Shown here: piece by piece, positions 60,225-64,000 of the stretch
Position numbering within the stretch: the first letter of the stretch is position 1
Layout: each line of letters opens with the position of its first letter
Source: Chitinophagales bacterium
GTDB taxonomy: Bacteria; Bacteroidota; Bacteroidia; Chitinophagales; Chitinophagaceae
Direction of reading: 5' to 3'
DNA: 64,000 nucleotides
Assembly: GCA_020636575.1 (NCBI GenBank)
Contig: JACJXP010000002.1
Coordinates: forward strand, 434,001 to 498,000
Notes under the pieces: model-generated
Databases searched by the model: none
Told to the model about the DNA's origin: nothing
Seen by the model: only the letters and a program-made list of their open reading frames with translations
Translations under genes and position numbers: made by a program

Positions 60225-61766
60225 ATGTACAAAAGACTTTACACAATAGCACTCTTCCTGTTACCTGCCGCTATAATTTATGGACAAGTACCAGAAGAAG
60301 CATTGCGGCTTTCCTGGAGAACCCAGCAAGGAACTGCCCGTAACCAGGCCATCGGGGGAGCCATGGCATCACTTGGCGGAGATGCAACTGCCACATTGGT
60401 TAACCCGGCCGGACTTGCTTTTTTTAAAACTTCAGATTTTGTACTTACTCCCGGATGGCAGATGCTTACAAACAAAAGCAATTTCAGAGGCACTAACTAT
60501 ACCGGTACAAAAAACAACAATTTCGTTTTTGGCACTTCCGGTTTTGTTGCTGGTGGGTTGGGATATAAAGCCAGAGGTAGTTTCGGACTTACGGTAACCA
60601 AAGTAGCAGACTTTAATCAAACCGTTCATTACAAAGGCCAAAATGATTATAGCAGTTTTGCAGAACCATTGGCTGATGAATTTGCAGGTTCAGGATTAAC
60701 TATTGACCAGGCGTTGAACAGTTCTAATATTTCACTACCAACCCGAATGGCGTTATACACTTACCTGGTGGATACTGCTACAATTGGCGGCAGCACACAG
60801 GTTATTGCCCGTTCAGAAAATACAAATCTTCTTAACCAGGAACATCTTACTGAAACAAGTGGAGGAATAACTGAGATCACAATTGGAGGCGGATATGAGA
60901 TCAGTAAAAAATTATTGGTCGGTGGCAGTATTGGTATCCCTATCGTACGATTGGATCGAACTACTTATTTTCATGAATCTGATGCTTCCGGTAATACTGA
61001 TAATGATTTTAATTATCTGACCTACCATGAAAATTTCAGCCTTCGTGGCGCCGGGTTTAACCTAAAGGCCGGTTTAATTTACAGACCAAAAGAATACATC
61101 CGTCTTGGACTCGCATTACATTCACCGGACATATTACAGATAAGGGAGAGTTTTGATGCAGGTCTTGCTGCTGACCTCGAACAACTATTTGCCCCTAACT
61201 CAGGGTATGATAGTGTGGGAGTTCAGACCATAACCGGGTTAAATAGTATAGAAAACCGTTATAATACTTATACAACCGGAAAGATCATCCTAAGCGGAGC
61301 CTACGTATTCAGGGAAGTTGAGAATATCACACGACAAAAAGGATTTATTACCGCTGACCTGGAATATGTAAACTATAAGTGGATGAGATTTGGCCCAGTT
61401 GGCGAGGTAACACAAGACACAAAAGCACCTTATGATCCTTATAACCAGGCAATAGATGCTATATATAAAGGAGCATTTAATTTTAAAGTGGGCGGTGAAT
61501 TGAAATTCAAAATTGTTATGGCCCGTTTAGGATTTGCGTGGTATGGCAGCCCTTATAAAGACAATGCATTAAAAGCATCCAAAATGAATTTGAGTGGCGG
61601 TTTGGGTTACAGGGACAAAGGAATTTTTATTGACCTTACCTATGTATACCAGATCAACAAAGATGTTAACTTCCCCTACCGGGTAAGTGCACCCCGTGCT
61701 AATACTTTTGCAACCTTGAAAAATAATGGTGGCAATGTAATACTAACACTCGGTTTTAAGATTTAG
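60225..61766 (+). CDS. FadL/OmpP1/TodX-family outer-membrane transport protein
   Basis: A 513-residue outer-membrane protein. Signal peptide 1-20 (IIYG-Q). The early RNQAIGGAMASLGGDATATLVNPAGLAFF is the family's 'NPA' plug motif, followed by a long beta-barrel and an end strand ILTLGFKI. FadL-type channels bring long-chain fatty acids or other hydrophobic compounds through the outer membrane. The substrate is unknown. Closed by a strong terminator. Confidence 0.87.
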   Translation: MYKRLYTIALFLLPAAIIYGQVPEEALRLSWRTQQGTARNQAIGGAMASLGGDATATLVNPAGLAFFKTSDFVLTPGWQMLTNKSNFRGTNYTGTKNNNFVFGTSGFVAGGLGYKARGSFGLTVTKVADFNQTVHYKGQNDYSSFAEPLADEFAGSGLTIDQALNSSNISLPTRMALYTYLVDTATIGGSTQVIARSENTNLLNQEHLTETSGGITEITIGGGYEISKKLLVGGSIGIPIVRLDRTTYFHESDASGNTDNDFNYLTYHENFSLRGAGFNLKAGLIYRPKEYIRLGLALHSPDILQIRESFDAGLAADLEQLFAPNSGYDSVGVQTITGLNSIENRYNTYTTGKIILSGAYVFREVENITRQKGFITADLEYVNYKWMRFGPVGEVTQDTKAPYDPYNQAIDAIYKGAFNFKVGGELKFKIVMARLGFAWYGSPYKDNALKASKMNLSGGLGYRDKGIFIDLTYVYQINKDVNFPYRVSAPRANTFATLKNNGGNVILTLGFKI

Positions 61767-61792
61767 TCGCAATCCGTAAACTGGCTGCAACC

Positions 61793-61820
61793 GGCATCAG
61801 TGTAATACTGATGCCTTTTT
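61793..61820 (+). terminator. Rho-independent terminator of the FadL-like gene
   Basis: GGCATCAGT (61793-61801) and ACTGATGCC (61807-61815) form a perfect 9-bp stem with loop GTAAT, followed by TTTTT. Confidence 0.9.
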
Positions 61821-63234
61821 ATTTGCTCATCATTAGTTTCTCAAAGAAAAGGCTCAGCTTGAAATAGTCGTTAATAGCCCTGGCCTCATTAACCCCGTGC
61901 ATACCTTTTGAATCTGTTACCGGAAGAAAATTGATAACCCCATCTGATATCTTTCTGAAATAACGGGCATCCGTAGTACCTACCACAAATAAAGGTGCTG
62001 ATACAGCATCCGGGAACATCTCTGAAACAAGTGAATCAATTTTTTTATAGGCAAAGCCATGCATATCAGTAGCAGGTGGAGGATCCCAGCAATCCTCAGT
62101 TCTTACAAGTGTTATCCTGTCATCATTTATCTGAACTTTCAGATGTTGTTCTACCTCGTTAACAGTCTGTCCCGGTAATATGCGACAATTAATAGTAGCT
62201 TTTGCAAAAGAAGGGATCACATTATCCTTTACACCACTATTGATCATTGTTGTTACGATTGTTGTTCGTATCAGTGAATTTGTACCATTATTCTTCCCCA
62301 TTTCTTTTAATAACTTCTTTTTAAAAAGCCAAAGATTATTGATCCCAAAACGCATTTTCCCGGGAAGTAAATGTTTTATCTTTTGCAAAAAAGTATTCGT
62401 AGCAGGGATAAGTTTGGCCGGCATAGGGTGGTCATGCACCCGGTCCAATGCTGCAATTAAAATATCAATTGCAGTTTCGTTGTGAGGTGCAGCACTATGC
62501 CCTCCTTCAATATTAGCGACTGCTTCAAAAGTTGCATAACCTTTTTCTCCGATGCCGATCAATGCAACAGGTGTACTTAGTGGTATATAATTTTTATGGA
62601 TAATCTCAAGGCCCTCATCCAATACAAGAGCCGGCCTTATCTCTCTTTGTTCAAACCAATTTACTATTGACTCTGCCCCGAGATGACCAGAAGTTTCCTC
62701 ATCATGCCCAAAGCAGAAGTAGATCGTTCTGTCAGGTTTTTTGTTTTGACCAAGCAGATGCTCAGCCGCTTCCAGGATAGCTATCATTGTTCCCTTATTA
62801 TCCACTACACCCCTGCCCCAGATCGTATCTTCTGCTACCGTACCAGAAAATGGCGGATACTTCCAGTCTGCAGTTGCTGCATCTTCTGCCGGCACCACAT
62901 CCTGGTGAGCCATAAGCACATAAGGTGCTAAATCCTTATCAACACCTGCCCATTTATAAATATATCCGAAACGATTGACCTCAAACCTTTCAAGAACAGT
63001 ATGCACCATCGGGAAATTATTCTCAAGAAATATTCGTAACTGAATAAAAGAAGCAGAGTCAAAATCAGCTGGGCTTGAGCTACTGATTGTTTTTATTTTC
63101 AATGCGCCGCTTAACCTGGCTAAGGCATCTTCATTGCTATGATCCCATTTCTGAATGTTCGATTGAGAATATGAACCTATGCTTGCCAATAGATGAAAAC
63201 ACAGCAATATTGTATGTAGTAAAGTAATTTTCAT
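61819..63234 (-). CDS. Exported M20-family metallopeptidase (CPS1/PM20D1-like)
   Basis: A 471-residue zinc carboxypeptidase-type enzyme with a signal peptide (residues 1-23, GSYSQ). Metal ligands are clear: His in MAHQDVVP, bridging Asp in GRGVVDNKG, the Glu pair in GHDEETSG, Asp in LVLDEG and the last His in GMHGVNEA. The lid (dimerisation) domain lies between. The yeast CPS1/mammalian PM20D1 subgroup, whose length and WGRGVVDNKG it shares, cleaves or makes N-acyl amino acids and small peptides. It probably works in the periplasm. Monocistronic. Confidence 0.9.
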   Translation of the reverse strand: MKITLLHTILLCFHLLASIGSYSQSNIQKWDHSNEDALARLSGALKIKTISSSSPADFDSASFIQLRIFLENNFPMVHTVLERFEVNRFGYIYKWAGVDKDLAPYVLMAHQDVVPAEDAATADWKYPPFSGTVAEDTIWGRGVVDNKGTMIAILEAAEHLLGQNKKPDRTIYFCFGHDEETSGHLGAESIVNWFEQREIRPALVLDEGLEIIHKNYIPLSTPVALIGIGEKGYATFEAVANIEGGHSAAPHNETAIDILIAALDRVHDHPMPAKLIPATNTFLQKIKHLLPGKMRFGINNLWLFKKKLLKEMGKNNGTNSLIRTTIVTTMINSGVKDNVIPSFAKATINCRILPGQTVNEVEQHLKVQINDDRITLVRTEDCWDPPPATDMHGFAYKKIDSLVSEMFPDAVSAPLFVVGTTDARYFRKISDGVINFLPVTDSKGMHGVNEARAINDYFKLSLFFEKLMMSK

Positions 63235-63358
63235 TATTTATTACATCTCGTTTAAAGATAAGCCTTAAACTTATTTAAATAATAACCCTGCTGAACTCTC
63301 AGATAAGAGGTCTTTTAACGATATTGCTGAGACTTTTAAATTGATTCAAAATTGAACT

Positions 63359-63868
63359 ATGGCCCGACCTGATCTTAATAAAGTACAGCCCTTTTATCAT
63401 AAGTATATTGCTCTTGTAGAAGAAAATGAACTGGCAAGTGCATTCAAGAGGTATACCTTTGAAACAATAGCATTTTTTAAAAATATCCCCACAGAAAAAA
63501 TAGACTTTCGATACGCTGAAGGAAAGTGGTCGATCAAAGAAGTATTACAGCATATGATAGATGCCGAGAGGGTTTTTTCATTAAGGGCTTTATGGCTGGC
63601 CAGAAAAGATGTTTCTCCTCAACCAGGATTTGATGAAAATCTCTGGGCGGAGAATGCCAACACATCGGCACGGTCATGGGAGGATCTGATGGAAGAATTT
63701 GAAACGGTCCGAAGATCATCGATACAATTATTTAATTCATTTGGCCAGGAAGAATTGGATGCTTCAGGTATTGTCAATAATGCGCCGGCTTATGTTTTGG
63801 GAATTGGTTTTCTGCTGATCGGGCATTCATTGCATCACCAAAAAATAATCGGGGAAAGATACCTTTAG
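63359..63868 (+). CDS. DinB-like (DinB_2) four-helix metal protein
   Basis: A 169-residue helical protein of the DinB/YfiT superfamily. The three-His metal site fits His in VLQHMIDAER and the two of GHSLHHQKII near the C-terminus, and WSIKEVLQHMIDAERVFSLRAL is the usual core. Some members are thiol-S-transferases using bacillithiol or similar cofactors; the role here is unknown. It is divergent from the M20 peptidase gene with 124 bases between. Confidence 0.87.
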   Translation: MARPDLNKVQPFYHKYIALVEENELASAFKRYTFETIAFFKNIPTEKIDFRYAEGKWSIKEVLQHMIDAERVFSLRALWLARKDVSPQPGFDENLWAENANTSARSWEDLMEEFETVRRSSIQLFNSFGQEELDASGIVNNAPAYVLGIGFLLIGHSLHHQKIIGERYL

Positions 63869-63908
63869 AAAAGGCCCCCTCCCCGATCAATGTATTCAAG
63901 ATTTACTA

Positions 63909-64000
63909 TTAAAACCCTTTTTTTGCAGGGTCTTCAACAGGCTTACCTTTTGCAATATTTTGCTGCCCGATAATATCGTTGATCACACCCACAGCCTGGT
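63909..64000 (-). CDS. C-terminal end of an unidentified protein (cut by window edge)
   Basis: An open frame on the minus strand enters from the right edge and ends with TAA at 63911-63909. The last 29 residues include QAVGVINDIIGQQNIAKGKP and end EDPAKKGF. It converges with the DinB-like gene, 40 bases apart. Too short for me to name a family. Confidence 0.5.
   Translation of the reverse strand, partial: QAVGVINDIIGQQNIAKGKPVEDPAKKGF

Overview
The window reads as chromosomal DNA of a Bacteroidota bacterium, most likely a Chitinophagaceae-like member (inference). Supporting signs are many lipoproteins with short Bacteroidota-style lipoboxes, a type IX secretion plug protein and a protein with a type IX sorting tail, a TamL-type Omp85 lipoprotein, a futalosine-pathway enzyme, and repeated promoter -7 elements of the form TAnnTTTG. 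Gene density is high. No gap without a gene exceeds about 260 bases, and I saw no tRNA, rRNA, CRISPR array, transposase, prophage or plasmid genes. Both window edges cut genes.

Layout. 1-5.2 kb: the start of a LacI-type regulator, a CBS-pair protein, a MutS2 without Smr domain, a lipoprotein methionine sulfoxide reductase and a secreted protein. 5.4-12.5 kb: an orphan peptide-binding lipoprotein, an M1 aminopeptidase, a flippase, an NlpC/P60 lipoprotein and a beta-propeller lipoprotein. 12.5-20.2 kb: dnaE, trxA, a nucleoside-type MFS transporter, mqnE and a TlpA-like thioredoxin. 20.3-27.6 kb: a complete leftward trp operon (trpL-E-G-D-C-F-F-B-A). 27.7-35.1 kb: an orphan secreted protein, then a DUF4258 protein-plsC-priA run, mtaB and lepA. 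35.3-43.7 kb: small lipoproteins, a methyltransferase, two acetyltransferases, an S9 peptidase resembling plant glutamyl endopeptidase, a phytase-like propeller and a membrane protein. 43.7-50.3 kb: a small transaldolase, the SRP RNA gene, the T9SS plug protein, a LolC/E-like permease, an RNA methyltransferase and tamL. 50.3-57.2 kb: a tight leftward run SpoIIM-DUF4129-DUF4350-MoxR-DUF58-truB, with an RDD protein divergent from it. 57.2-64 kb: a small membrane protein, proS, a Tyr/Asn/Ser-rich lipoprotein, a FadL-type porin, an M20 peptidase, a DinB-like protein and a partial gene.

The most informative find is at the head of the trp operon. A consensus promoter (TTTG, 19 bases, TATATTTG) lies a few bases before an 18-residue reading frame with three consecutive Trp codons. 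The end of that frame can pair with the first arm of a strong terminator placed just before trpE. This is a complete, compact transcription-attenuation device on a transcript that may be almost leaderless. The same operon carries two different trpF genes in tandem, and small palindromic elements that are translated in frame at the 3' end of trpE and the 5' end of trpG.
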